From the NCBI GenBank assembly GCA_024644595.1, contig JAHEHL010000004.1, forward strand, positions 139,224-203,223: a DNA stretch of 64,000 nucleotides, written 5' to 3'. Below are positions 47,249 through 55,638 of the stretch, one piece after another. Position 1 is the stretch's first letter; each line of letters starts with the position of its first letter. A program made the translations under genes and the position numbers. The notes below the pieces were generated by a model, which was not told the DNA's origin, did no database searches, and saw only the letters and a list, made by a program, of their open reading frames with translations. This DNA comes from Porticoccaceae bacterium (lineage in GTDB: Bacteria > Pseudomonadota > Gammaproteobacteria > Pseudomonadales > Porticoccaceae).

Positions 47249-48031
47249 ATGACCATCACAGCGAGCGCAACCCTGTTCAACAAGAACCTGCGGCGCAATA
47301 TATCGACCAGCTTACCCGTGCCGCTCTATCATCAGCTCTATAGCGTGATCAAAGGCTTTATTCTCGACGGCTCACTGCACAATGGCGACAAGCTGCCCAG
47401 CGAGCAGGAGCTGGCTGAGATATTTGATGTGTCGCGCATCACCGCAAAACGTGCCGTCAATGAGCTAGCTGCTGAACAGCTGGTGCAGCGGGCTCGCGCC
47501 AAAGGCACCCACGTCATCTACAAATATTCCCCCAAGCCGGTGCAGGCACCGCTGGTCGGTGTGCTGGAAGAGATCGATAGCATTGCCGAGAGTTCGACAG
47601 CAACGGTGCTTGAATGCGCACTGATCAAACCCCCTCAGGGCATCGCTGCCGAGTTTAACCTCGGCCGCAGCGACCGATTGTTCCATCTACTAAGAACTCG
47701 CGAGCGCGCGGGCGCGATTTTTGGCTACTTCGACAGCTGGAGTGCTGGAGTCGATATGCCTGAGACTAGCGACATCTTTATCAATGCATCTCGTCACCAA
47801 TATTTTCGTGAAACTGGTATGCGCGTTAGCCACGTTAAACAGACTATTGGGGCGGTAAGTGCCTCTACGGCTGTTGCCAACCACCTCAATATCAGTCCGG
47901 GCGCTCCATTGCTGCAGTTAGTGCGACGTTCATTTTCTCAACACGGCGACCGGGAAGAGCTGGTCGACTACCTCATCGCGCTCTACAACACCGAGCTGTT
48001 CCAGTACCAAATGGATCTTAAATTAGACTGA
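47249..48031 (+). CDS. GntR-family regulator, HutC (UTRA) subfamily
   Basis: This 260-residue regulator has the winged helix at about 20-90: PVPLYHQLYSVIKGFILDG, then GDKLPSEQELAEIFDVSRITA and the wing RARAKGTHV. The UTRA ligand-binding domain follows, with LLRTRERAGAIFGYFDSW and ISPGAPLLQLVRRSF. The start at 47249 is chosen because the frame upstream to GTG 47192 adds 19 residues lacking similarity to the family. It is divergent from the CaiB-lyase-hyu operon and probably controls both that operon and itself through the palindrome at 47163. The ligand is unknown. Confidence 0.9.
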   Translation: MTITASATLFNKNLRRNISTSLPVPLYHQLYSVIKGFILDGSLHNGDKLPSEQELAEIFDVSRITAKRAVNELAAEQLVQRARAKGTHVIYKYSPKPVQAPLVGVLEEIDSIAESSTATVLECALIKPPQGIAAEFNLGRSDRLFHLLRTRERAGAIFGYFDSWSAGVDMPETSDIFINASRHQYFRETGMRVSHVKQTIGAVSASTAVANHLNISPGAPLLQLVRRSFSQHGDREELVDYLIALYNTELFQYQMDLKLD

Positions 48032-48137
48032 GATACTCCATTTCCGCAAGACAAGCTCCCTCCATTCGGCTGTCGTTTGAGTTCGACTTTGCGCTTATGT
48101 CTTAGGTTCGGTTTGGATTTAGGCTTAGACTCAAAGC

Positions 48138-48172
48138 TTACGTTGACGTAAACGTTAAATGGTTATTATACT
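48138..48172 (+). promoter_or_regulatory. Probable LiuR-controlled liu promoter
   Basis: TTACGT-tg-ACGTAA (48138-48151) overlaps a -35-like TTGACG (48143-48148). TATACT (48167-48172) follows after 18 bp. Another ACGT lies just downstream in AAACGTTAA. An operator inside a slightly long -35/-10 spacing is typical of MerR-type control, and the TTACGT/ACGTAA pattern fits the LiuR sites I know of. Confidence 0.65.
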
Positions 48173-48204
48173 CCCTGCATTACATAACCGAAGTCAATCA
48201 AACT

Positions 48205-48609
48205 GTGGTCAAGCCAACATCCGACATCGCCAGCGAATACAGTATCTCTCAGCTCGCCAAAGAGTTTGAGATTACCCCCCGCAGCATCCGTCACTATGAA
48301 GATATGGGCCTACTGTCCCCTGCCCGTCGCGGTCAGACGCGCGTCTATACCCCGGCCGATCGCACCAGGTTGCGACTGATTTTGCGCGGCAAACGTCTCG
48401 GGCTCACACTCGAGGACTCGCGAGAAATTATCGACATGTACGAACCCGGTAAAACCAATGTTGATCAGCTGAAAAAACTGATCGATGCGATTCAGCAGCA
48501 GCGCATCAAACTCAACCGACAGCTCGACGATATCAGCAAACTGCTCAAAGACCTCAACCAGGCTGAGACAGATTGCATCGAGGCCCTAAAATCCAGCGGA
48601 AAAAAATAA
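48205..48609 (+). CDS. liuR: MerR-family regulator of leucine/isovalerate catabolism
   Basis: This 134-residue MerR-type regulator begins with GTG. The helix-turn-helix is EYSISQLAKEFEITPRSIRHYEDMGLL split over residues 11-37, with wing segment SPARRGQTRVYTPAD. A coiled-coil dimerisation helix fills about 80-125. There is no cysteine metal site: the single Cys (position 126) is near the C-terminus. It is the first gene before liuA (3 bp gap) and matches the LiuR position in gammaproteobacteria, where it controls the liu operon in response to branched-chain catabolites. Confidence 0.9.
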   Translation: MVKPTSDIASEYSISQLAKEFEITPRSIRHYEDMGLLSPARRGQTRVYTPADRTRLRLILRGKRLGLTLEDSREIIDMYEPGKTNVDQLKKLIDAIQQQRIKLNRQLDDISKLLKDLNQAETDCIEALKSSGKK

Positions 48610-48612
48610 ACT

Positions 48613-49782
48613 ATGCATACTCACTACCCCAGCCTGAACTTTAACCTCGGCGATGAAATCGACATGTTGCGCGACAGCGTCTACCAGTTTTGCCAGGCGG
48701 AGATCGCACCGCGTGCAGCCGAGATTGATCAGAGCAATGAATTCCCAATGGATCTTTGGCGCAAATTTGGTGACCTCGGCCTGCTCGGCATTACCGTCAG
48801 TGAAGAGTACGGCGGTTCCGGGATGGGTTATTTGGCTCACAGTGTAGCCATGGAGGAAATCTCCAGAGCCTCAGCATCGGTTGGTCTCTCCTATGGGGCG
48901 CACTCTAACCTCTGTGTTAACCAACTATTTAAAAATGGCACTGCAGAGCAAAAGCAGAAATATTTGCCCAAACTCTGTTCCGGCGAACATATCGGCGCTC
49001 TGGCCATGTCCGAACCCAATGCCGGCTCCGATGTCGTCAGCATGAAGCTGAACGCCACGAAACAGGGCGACAAATATCTCCTCAACGGCAACAAAATGTG
49101 GATTACCAATGGCCCCGATGCGCACACTTATATTATCTATGCCAAGACCGATGTCAGTGCTGGCTCTAAAGGTATCACTGCCTTTATTGTCGAGCGGGAC
49201 TTCCCCGGCTTTTCTCGCCATCAAAAACTCGACAAATTGGGTATGCGCGGTTCCAATACCTGTGAATTGGTTTTTCAGGACTGTGCGGTGCCAGCGGAAA
49301 ATATACTCGGCGGCGAAGGTCGCGGTGTCGCGGTACTGATGTCCGGTCTTGACTACGAACGCACCGTGCTGTCCGGCGGACCCGTCGGCATTATGCAGGC
49401 CTGTCTCGACGTAGTGTTGCCCTATATTCATGAACGCAATCAGTTCGGCCAAGCGATTGGTGAATTCCAGTTGATGCAGGGCAAGATAGCCGACATGTAT
49501 GCCGACCTGAATGCTTCTCGCGCCTATCTCTACGCGGTGGCCAGAGCCTGTGATCTCAATCAGGATTCACGTAAAGATGCGGCCGCCGTAATCTTGTTTA
49601 CCGCTGAAAAAGCAACCCAGATGGCCCTGCAGGCTATTCAGGCGCTCGGCGGCAATGGCTACACCAATGAATACCCCACCGGTCGTTTACTGCGCGATGC
49701 CAAGCTCTACGAAATAGGTGCCGGCACGTCAGAGGTGCGTCGCATGCTGATCGGCCGCGAGCTTTTTAGCCAAAGCGCATAA
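48613..49782 (+). CDS. liuA: Isovaleryl-CoA dehydrogenase
   Basis: This 389-residue FAD-dependent acyl-CoA dehydrogenase oxidises isovaleryl-CoA to 3-methylcrotonyl-CoA in leucine degradation. Family segments are [37 protein letters not shown] and the C-terminal [19 protein letters not shown]. The [12 protein letters not shown]-like segment (reading [12 protein letters not shown]) with the catalytic Glu position is characteristic of isovaleryl-CoA dehydrogenases. It follows liuR after 3 bp and precedes liuB by 27 bp in one operon. Confidence 0.95.
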   Translation: MHTHYPSLNFNLGDEIDMLRDSVYQFCQAEIAPRAAEIDQSNEFPMDLWRKFGDLGLLGITVSEEYGGSGMGYLAHSVAMEEISRASASVGLSYGAHSNLCVNQLFKNGTAEQKQKYLPKLCSGEHIGALAMSEPNAGSDVVSMKLNATKQGDKYLLNGNKMWITNGPDAHTYIIYAKTDVSAGSKGITAFIVERDFPGFSRHQKLDKLGMRGSNTCELVFQDCAVPAENILGGEGRGVAVLMSGLDYERTVLSGGPVGIMQACLDVVLPYIHERNQFGQAIGEFQLMQGKIADMYADLNASRAYLYAVARACDLNQDSRKDAAAVILFTAEKATQMALQAIQALGGNGYTNEYPTGRLLRDAKLYEIGAGTSEVRRMLIGRELFSQSA

Positions 49783-49809
49783 TAGAAAAGTTTTAGCAAA
49801 GGCAAATTT

Positions 49810-51417
49810 ATGGCCATTATCAAAACCCGCATAAACAATAAAAGCCCCGATTACAGCGACAATTACCAGGCGATGCTGACTCAGGTGGATGACCTGAAAA
49901 GCACGTTGCAGACGATTGCTCAGGGCGGCGGCGCCAAAGCCTGCGAACGTCATACCGCACGAGGTAAACTGCTACCGCGTCAGCGTATTGAGGCGCTGCT
50001 CGATCCGGGTTCGGCGTTTCTAGAATTTTCTCCACTGGCGGCTTACAAAGTCTACGACGAAGAGGTTCCCGCCGCAGGCATCATCACCGGCATCGGTCGC
50101 GTCAGCGGTCAGGAATGCGTGATTGTCGCCAATGACGCCACGGTAAAAGGCGGCAGCTATTATCCGCTAACGGTTAAAAAACACCTGCGCGCTCAAGCGA
50201 TTGCCGCAGAGAACAACCTGCCCTGCATCTATCTGGTCGACTCCGGCGGTGCCAATCTGCCACGCCAAGATGATGTGTTCCCCGATCGCGAGCACTTCGG
50301 TCGAATATTCTTCAACCAAGCCAATATGTCGGCACAAAACATTCCGCAGATAGCCGCGGTAATGGGCTCCTGTACCGCCGGCGGCGCCTATGTTCCGGCG
50401 ATGGCTGACGAATCAATTATTGTCAAAAATCAGGGCACCATTTTTCTTGCCGGCCCACCACTGGTTAAGGCCGCAACTGGCGAGGAAGTCAGCTCGGAGG
50501 AACTGGGTGGAGCTGATGTTCACTGCCGCACCTCTGGCGTCGCAGATCACTATGCCAACAATGACCACCATGCACTCGAACTGGCGCGCCGCTCAGTGGC
50601 GCGACTGAATCGGGTTAAGCCTTGCAATGGCGATATTACCGAAGCCGTCGAACCACTCTACCCAAGCAATGAAATCTACGGGATTGTGCCCAGCGACTCG
50701 CGCAAATCCTACGATGTACGCGAGATTATTGCCCGGGTTGTCGACGGCTCTGACTTCGATGAATTCAAAGCCCTGTATGGCACCACGCTGGTCTGTGGTT
50801 TTGCCCGCATTTACGGCTACCCGGTCGGTATTGTCGCCAACAATGGCATCCTCTTTGGCGAGTCAGCACAAAAGGGCGCGCACTTTATTGAGCTCTGTGC
50901 ACAGCGCAAAATTCCGCTGGTCTTTTTGCAAAATATTACCGGCTTTATGGTTGGCAAACAGTATGAAAATGACGGTATCGCCAAGCATGGGGCGAAAATG
51001 GTTACTGCTGTTGCCACTGCCAATGTCCCTAAATTTACCGTTTTAATCGGCGGCTCTTTTGGCGCAGGAAACTATGGCATGTGTGGCCGCGCCTACGACC
51101 CTCGCTTTATGTTTATGTGGCCCAATGCACGAATCTCAGTAATGGGCGGGCCCCAAGCAGCCGGTGTTTTAGCGCAGGTAACAAGAGATAAGTATGAACG
51201 CGACGGCATCGAGTGGAGTGCCGAGCAAGAAGCAGAGTTTAAACAACCGATTATTGATAGCTACGAGCATCAGGGACACCCCTATTATGCGTCAGCCCGC
51301 CTGTGGGACGATGGCGTAATTGATCCGTCAGAGACCCGACGTGTGTTGGGCCTGTCGATTGCGGCGAGCCACAACCGGGTAATAGAAGAAACCAAATTCG
51401 GCCTCTTCAGAATGTGA
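49810..51417 (+). CDS. liuB: 3-Methylcrotonyl-CoA carboxylase beta (carboxyltransferase) subunit
   Basis: This 535-residue carboxyltransferase subunit moves CO2 from carboxybiotin to 3-methylcrotonyl-CoA. It has the two crotonase-like halves: [19 protein letters not shown] and [23 protein letters not shown] in the first, then [20 protein letters not shown] and [17 protein letters not shown] in the second. The ANLPRQ and NITGFMVG motifs are typical of the methylcrotonyl rather than propionyl type. AAAGG lies before the ATG. It sits between liuA and liuD. Confidence 0.95.
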   Translation: MAIIKTRINNKSPDYSDNYQAMLTQVDDLKSTLQTIAQGGGAKACERHTARGKLLPRQRIEALLDPGSAFLEFSPLAAYKVYDEEVPAAGIITGIGRVSGQECVIVANDATVKGGSYYPLTVKKHLRAQAIAAENNLPCIYLVDSGGANLPRQDDVFPDREHFGRIFFNQANMSAQNIPQIAAVMGSCTAGGAYVPAMADESIIVKNQGTIFLAGPPLVKAATGEEVSSEELGGADVHCRTSGVADHYANNDHHALELARRSVARLNRVKPCNGDITEAVEPLYPSNEIYGIVPSDSRKSYDVREIIARVVDGSDFDEFKALYGTTLVCGFARIYGYPVGIVANNGILFGESAQKGAHFIELCAQRKIPLVFLQNITGFMVGKQYENDGIAKHGAKMVTAVATANVPKFTVLIGGSFGAGNYGMCGRAYDPRFMFMWPNARISVMGGPQAAGVLAQVTRDKYERDGIEWSAEQEAEFKQPIIDSYEHQGHPYYASARLWDDGVIDPSETRRVLGLSIAASHNRVIEETKFGLFRM

Positions 51418-51441
51418 TAAAAAATAAAGTGGATCAACCAT

Positions 51442-53388
51442 ATGTTTAATAAAATACTCATTGCCAATCGCGGTGAGATAGCCTGCCGAGTCATTCAAAC
51501 AGCACGAAAAATGGGCATTGCGAGCGTGGCCGTCTACAGTGATGCAGATCGCAATGCACGTCATGTGAAGCTGGCAGATGAAGCGGTTTATATAGGCCCT
51601 TCAGCCTCTTCGGAATCCTACTTGGTAGTGAAAAAAATTATAAACGCCGCACTCGATACCGGAGCACAGGCGATCCATCCAGGCTATGGATTTCTCTCCG
51701 AGAACGCCGATCTCTGTCGTCACTGTGCCGCTAATAATTTGGTCTTTATCGGCCCACCGGTAGACGCGATTTTAGCCATGGGATCAAAATCCGCGGCCAA
51801 AAAAATTATGGCGAATGCCGATGTGCCACTGGTTCCCGGCTATCACGGTGAAGACCAAAATCCAGCAGTATTAAAACAGGCTGCTGACTCCATGGGTTAT
51901 CCAGTCCTGCTCAAGGCTGCCGCAGGCGGCGGTGGCAAGGGTATGCGGGCAGTCTACGCTGAAGATGAATTTGATCAGGCCCTCGCAGCAGCCAAACGCG
52001 AAGCACAAACCAGCTTTAATGATGATTTGATGCTGGTGGAGAAGTATCTTCAAAAACCACGCCATGTAGAGATTCAAGTATTTTGTGATCAGCACGATAA
52101 TGCAGTGTATCTTTTCGAGCGCGACTGCTCCCTGCAACGCCGACATCAAAAAGTCATAGAAGAGGCCCCCGCTCCAGGACTCTCGGAAGAGTTGCGCCAG
52201 CGAATGGGCAGCGCGGCGATCCAGGCCGCTAAAGCGATCAATTATCAGGGTGCAGGCACCGTTGAATTTTTGCTCGACAGCAGCGGTGCATTTTTCTTTA
52301 TGGAAATGAATACTCGCCTGCAGGTAGAACATCCAGTCACCGAAATGATTACTGGCCAGGATTTGGTGGAGTGGCAACTGCGCGTAGCCAATGGCGAAAC
52401 TCTTCCCATGCGTCAGGATCAGCTGACTATTCACGGGCACGCGTTTGAAGCACGTATCTATGCCGAAGACCCGGATAATGACTTTTTGCCCTCCACCGGC
52501 ACCCTGCACCAACTGCGGGCACCGATCGAAAGCAATCATGTGCGTATCGATAGCGGTGTAGTCGAGGGCGATGAGGTATCAATTTTTTATGATCCCATGA
52601 TTGCCAAACTGATTGTTTGGGATAGCGATCGAGCTCGAGCTTTGAAAAGATTGACAGATGCACTGAGCGACTTCTGCATCAACGGCGTTACCAGCAATAT
52701 TCCGTTTCTCTACAACCTCGCCAGCACTGCAGCTTTCCGCAGCGGCGATGTCGATACCGGTTTTATCGAAGAACACCAGGACGAAATCTTTCATCGCCGA
52801 CAAGAAGATCTGGATTATGCCGCACCATTGGCTGCGCAGGCGATTCTCGCCAAGCGCGCAGAGCGGTCCAAACAGCTTGCCGAGCACTCTTTAGAGCCTA
52901 GCTCACCCTGGCACCTGACTGACAACTGGCGTACTACTGGCATTGAACAGCATTCGTTAGCCATGCTTATCAATGACCAGCCCGTTCAGCTCAAAGCCGA
53001 TACCAGCGTCATGCCCGCCGGTATTAAAGTAGTCAACAACGGCGAGCACCACTTTTCCAACAGCAGTGACTTTAATCTGTTTACACCACAGGGCGTATTT
53101 CACTGCACAGAAGCGCAAGCCAACCTCGGCCTCGACGAAGATAACCACAGCAGTGGTAATCTCGCCGCACCGATGAATGGCACAGTGGTTACCTTGCTTG
53201 TCGAGGCTGGGGCGTCAGTCAGCAAAGGGCAGCCGCTGCTGGTCATGGAAGCGATGAAGATGGAACACACCATTGCCGCACCCACAGACGGTCAGGTCGG
53301 CGAGTTTTTCTACCAAGCCGGAGACCTTGTAGATGGCGGGGCTGAATTGCTGATTTTCGTGGCAGCGGACATCAGCGCGGCACTTTAA
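51442..53388 (+). CDS. liuD: 3-Methylcrotonyl-CoA carboxylase alpha (biotin-containing) subunit
   Basis: This 648-residue biotin carboxylase subunit has an ATP-grasp domain (about 1-450) with IANRGEIACRVIQTARKMGI at the start, the glycine-rich KAAAGGGGKGMR, and MNTRLQVEHPVTE. A linker/BT domain follows. The C-terminal biotinyl domain carries the biotin-accepting lysine in VMEAMKMEH near residue 612. Together with LiuB it forms the methylcrotonyl-CoA carboxylase. The operon then stops being liu-like: liuC (methylglutaconyl-CoA hydratase) and liuE are not downstream. Confidence 0.95.
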   Translation: MFNKILIANRGEIACRVIQTARKMGIASVAVYSDADRNARHVKLADEAVYIGPSASSESYLVVKKIINAALDTGAQAIHPGYGFLSENADLCRHCAANNLVFIGPPVDAILAMGSKSAAKKIMANADVPLVPGYHGEDQNPAVLKQAADSMGYPVLLKAAAGGGGKGMRAVYAEDEFDQALAAAKREAQTSFNDDLMLVEKYLQKPRHVEIQVFCDQHDNAVYLFERDCSLQRRHQKVIEEAPAPGLSEELRQRMGSAAIQAAKAINYQGAGTVEFLLDSSGAFFFMEMNTRLQVEHPVTEMITGQDLVEWQLRVANGETLPMRQDQLTIHGHAFEARIYAEDPDNDFLPSTGTLHQLRAPIESNHVRIDSGVVEGDEVSIFYDPMIAKLIVWDSDRARALKRLTDALSDFCINGVTSNIPFLYNLASTAAFRSGDVDTGFIEEHQDEIFHRRQEDLDYAAPLAAQAILAKRAERSKQLAEHSLEPSSPWHLTDNWRTTGIEQHSLAMLINDQPVQLKADTSVMPAGIKVVNNGEHHFSNSSDFNLFTPQGVFHCTEAQANLGLDEDNHSSGNLAAPMNGTVVTLLVEAGASVSKGQPLLVMEAMKMEHTIAAPTDGQVGEFFYQAGDLVDGGAELLIFVAADISAAL

Positions 53389-53433
53389 TTAGGTTATACT
53401 AGCGCTCTCAAAAACTGCTCTGGAGGAGCCCTT

Positions 53434-54195
53434 TTGACTGCATTTCGTCCATGCATTGATCTTCATCAGGGTCAGGTTAAACAGATTGTCGGCGGCAGCC
53501 TCAACGACTCAGGTGCCGACACTAATTTTGTTAGCAGTCAGGATGCAGCCTATTATGCCAACCTCTATCGCGAGCGCGGCCTCACCGGCGGGCATGTTAT
53601 TGCCCTTGGCCCCAACAACCAGCAACAGGTGCTCAATGCATTGCGCGCCTACCCCAATGGTTTGCAATTTGGCGGTGGCGTCAATCGAGAAAATGCCGCC
53701 AGTTATCTTGAATCCGGCGCCTCACATATTATTGTGACATCGTTTTTGTTTGAGCATGGCAACTTCTCCTGGCCACGGCTCGAGCAGATTAAATCCGAGG
53801 TCGGCCGCGAGCGCCTGGTGCTCGATCTGAGCTGCCGTAAAACCAATGACGGTTGGATGATTGCCACCGATCGCTGGCAAACCATTACTCACACAGCGGT
53901 GAATCAAGAGACGCTTGCAGAACTGGAACATCACTGCGCCGAATTTCTAATTCACGCGGCGGATGTTGAGGGTTTACAAGCAGGCATTGATCGCGAACTG
54001 GTCAGCCTGCTCGGCAGTTGCTCCACGGTACCCACCACCTATGCAGGCGGTGCACGCTCGCTCGACGACCTCAAACTGGTGCAATCGCTATCGAATAACA
54101 AAGTAGACCTGACTATTGGCAGCGCGCTGGATATCTTTGGCGGTCGCGGCGTCACGCTGGACGCCTGTGTCAACTGGAATCGGCAGCAAAGCTAA
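53434..54195 (+). CDS. HisA-type ribotide isomerase of the eukaryotic HIS6 kind
   Basis: This 253-residue TIM-barrel protein converts ProFAR to PRFAR in histidine synthesis, by family. It is much closer to yeast HIS6 than to usual bacterial HisA: PCIDLHQGQVKQIVGGSL (catalytic D9), GGHVIALGPNNQQQ, LVLDLSCRKTNDG (D131), FLIHAADVEGLQAGID, YAGGARSLDDLK and KVDLTIGSALDIFGG are all HIS6-like. The start is TTG 53434 after GGAGGAG, since no ATG fits. It is 45 bp after liuD with no terminator between, so read-through is possible. No other his genes are near. It may be the only HisA of the organism, an additional isomerase, or a repurposed one. Confidence 0.88.
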   Translation: MTAFRPCIDLHQGQVKQIVGGSLNDSGADTNFVSSQDAAYYANLYRERGLTGGHVIALGPNNQQQVLNALRAYPNGLQFGGGVNRENAASYLESGASHIIVTSFLFEHGNFSWPRLEQIKSEVGRERLVLDLSCRKTNDGWMIATDRWQTITHTAVNQETLAELEHHCAEFLIHAADVEGLQAGIDRELVSLLGSCSTVPTTYAGGARSLDDLKLVQSLSNNKVDLTIGSALDIFGGRGVTLDACVNWNRQQS

Positions 54196-54196
54196 A

Positions 54197-54231
54197 AAAG
54201 CTGCACTAACTCTGTAAGCCAGTGCAGCTTT
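54197..54231. terminator. Stem-loop terminator between convergent genes
   Basis: AAAGCTGCACT and AGTGCAGCTTT form an 11-bp stem with a 13-nt loop. On the minus strand a six-T run follows the stem, so it best terminates the saccharopine-dehydrogenase-like gene. For the plus-strand HisA-like gene it starts immediately after the stop codon. Confidence 0.75.
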
Positions 54232-54287
54232 AGCGACTTATCAGGCTGCGTCACAGCCTATTAACAGGTGCATGACACAGGGCAAAC

Positions 54288-55463
54288 CTAGCTTTCGACA
54301 ACAAACGTTAACCCAGCATTGGCCTCCAAACGTTCGATTAGTGCCGAGCCCATCGCCGGCGCGGTGGTCCAAATACCCCCTCCCGCCAACTCTGGATTTT
54401 TAACCAGACACACGGCACTTTCAGCAATCATCTTCGAGGTAGAGCCATAACCTGGATCCATATCACCCTGCACGCTCACCCGCACCGAACGGCCATCGGC
54501 GGCCTCGCCAATCAACAACACATCGTAATTACCGTTGACACGCTCTTCGAGACTCGGCCCCTCACCCGGCTGGGTTGGATCGGTCGCCATAGAGTTATCG
54601 TCGGTGACCGCTTTGGCAACCGCTTCTCCGCGTTCGCCCGGCCCTGTTACCAACATTTCGTCATAGACAAAGTCTGTACCGTAGGCATGGCCGAGCAATG
54701 CATTTGAGCGGTGAATGTTTTTGGTATTGATGCTCGCCATAACAAACGGCGCAACCCAACTCTGCAGGCTTTCATCAAATTCAGGTTTGTTACCCAGCGG
54801 CTGCTCGGCGCCAACAAAACCGTCGCACAGGGCAAACGGGTTGCGCAGTACATTGATTAGCTGGCGATCTTTTCCTGCCGCCGCCATGGTCGCGCGGAAA
54901 CTGGCCAGCGTGCCACCGGAAAAAGTTCCCTTCATTGAACGCACGCGGCCCTTGACGCGAGGGACCATGGCACCCAATTGATGCACTGCTGTCTGCTGCA
55001 AAAACAGCACACCTAGGTCAAAGGGAATCGAATCGAAGCCACAGGAGAAAACGATCCGGGCACCGCTGGCTTTGGCGGTCTCCGCGTGAGCGGCAATCAT
55101 TTGATGCATCCAACCCGGTTCTCCGCACAGATCGACATAATCAGTACCCTGCTCAGCGCAGGCTGCGACCAGCTCATTACCATACAGCTGGTACGGCCCG
55201 ACAGTGGTCAGCACTACCTTGCAACGCGCGACCATCGCATTTAACGAATCCTGATTACTGGCGTCAGCTACGACCAGCGGCACCTGCTTGGCGATGCCCA
55301 TCTCATCGCGCACCGCTTCAAGCTTGGCTTGACTGCGTCCCGCCATGGCCCATTTGAGTTCGCCATCAACGCCGTACTGATTATTTAAATATTCAGCGAC
55401 CAGTCGGCCAGTAAAACCCGTGGCGCCATAGACCACGACATCTAATTCTCTGCTACTCTGCAT
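54288..55463 (-). CDS. Saccharopine dehydrogenase-like / trans-acting enoyl reductase family protein
   Basis: This 391-residue NAD(P)-binding protein has the Rossmann motif VVVYGATGFTGRLVAEYL at the N-terminus, then KWAMAGRSQAKL and VLTTVGPYQLYGNELVAACAEQGTDYVDLCGE. These are hallmarks of the saccharopine-dehydrogenase-like group that includes the trans-acting enoyl reductases of mycobacteria. Known members reduce or act on lipids or are of unknown function. I prefer ATG 55463, which leaves a family-like N-terminus; ATG 55478 would add five residues. Neighbours are a beta-oxidation enzyme gene (divergent) and the convergent HisA-like gene. Lysine metabolism is not implied. Confidence 0.85.
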   Translation of the reverse strand: MQSSRELDVVVYGATGFTGRLVAEYLNNQYGVDGELKWAMAGRSQAKLEAVRDEMGIAKQVPLVVADASNQDSLNAMVARCKVVLTTVGPYQLYGNELVAACAEQGTDYVDLCGEPGWMHQMIAAHAETAKASGARIVFSCGFDSIPFDLGVLFLQQTAVHQLGAMVPRVKGRVRSMKGTFSGGTLASFRATMAAAGKDRQLINVLRNPFALCDGFVGAEQPLGNKPEFDESLQSWVAPFVMASINTKNIHRSNALLGHAYGTDFVYDEMLVTGPGERGEAVAKAVTDDNSMATDPTQPGEGPSLEERVNGNYDVLLIGEAADGRSVRVSVQGDMDPGYGSTSKMIAESAVCLVKNPELAGGGIWTTAPAMGSALIERLEANAGLTFVVES

Positions 55464-55638
55464 AGTTATTATTCTCATGTCTGCTAGGAAAGAATCTGCT
55501 TCACAGCAGATTTAGTGGACTGGAGTATATCAGCCTATTCCATCGGGGAAGCGACTATGTAACTATCCCCGCTATTGGGCACGGTGATAAATAAGTGCCG
55601 AAACAACGCACATTTTAAAAACATTATTGGGGAAAATT

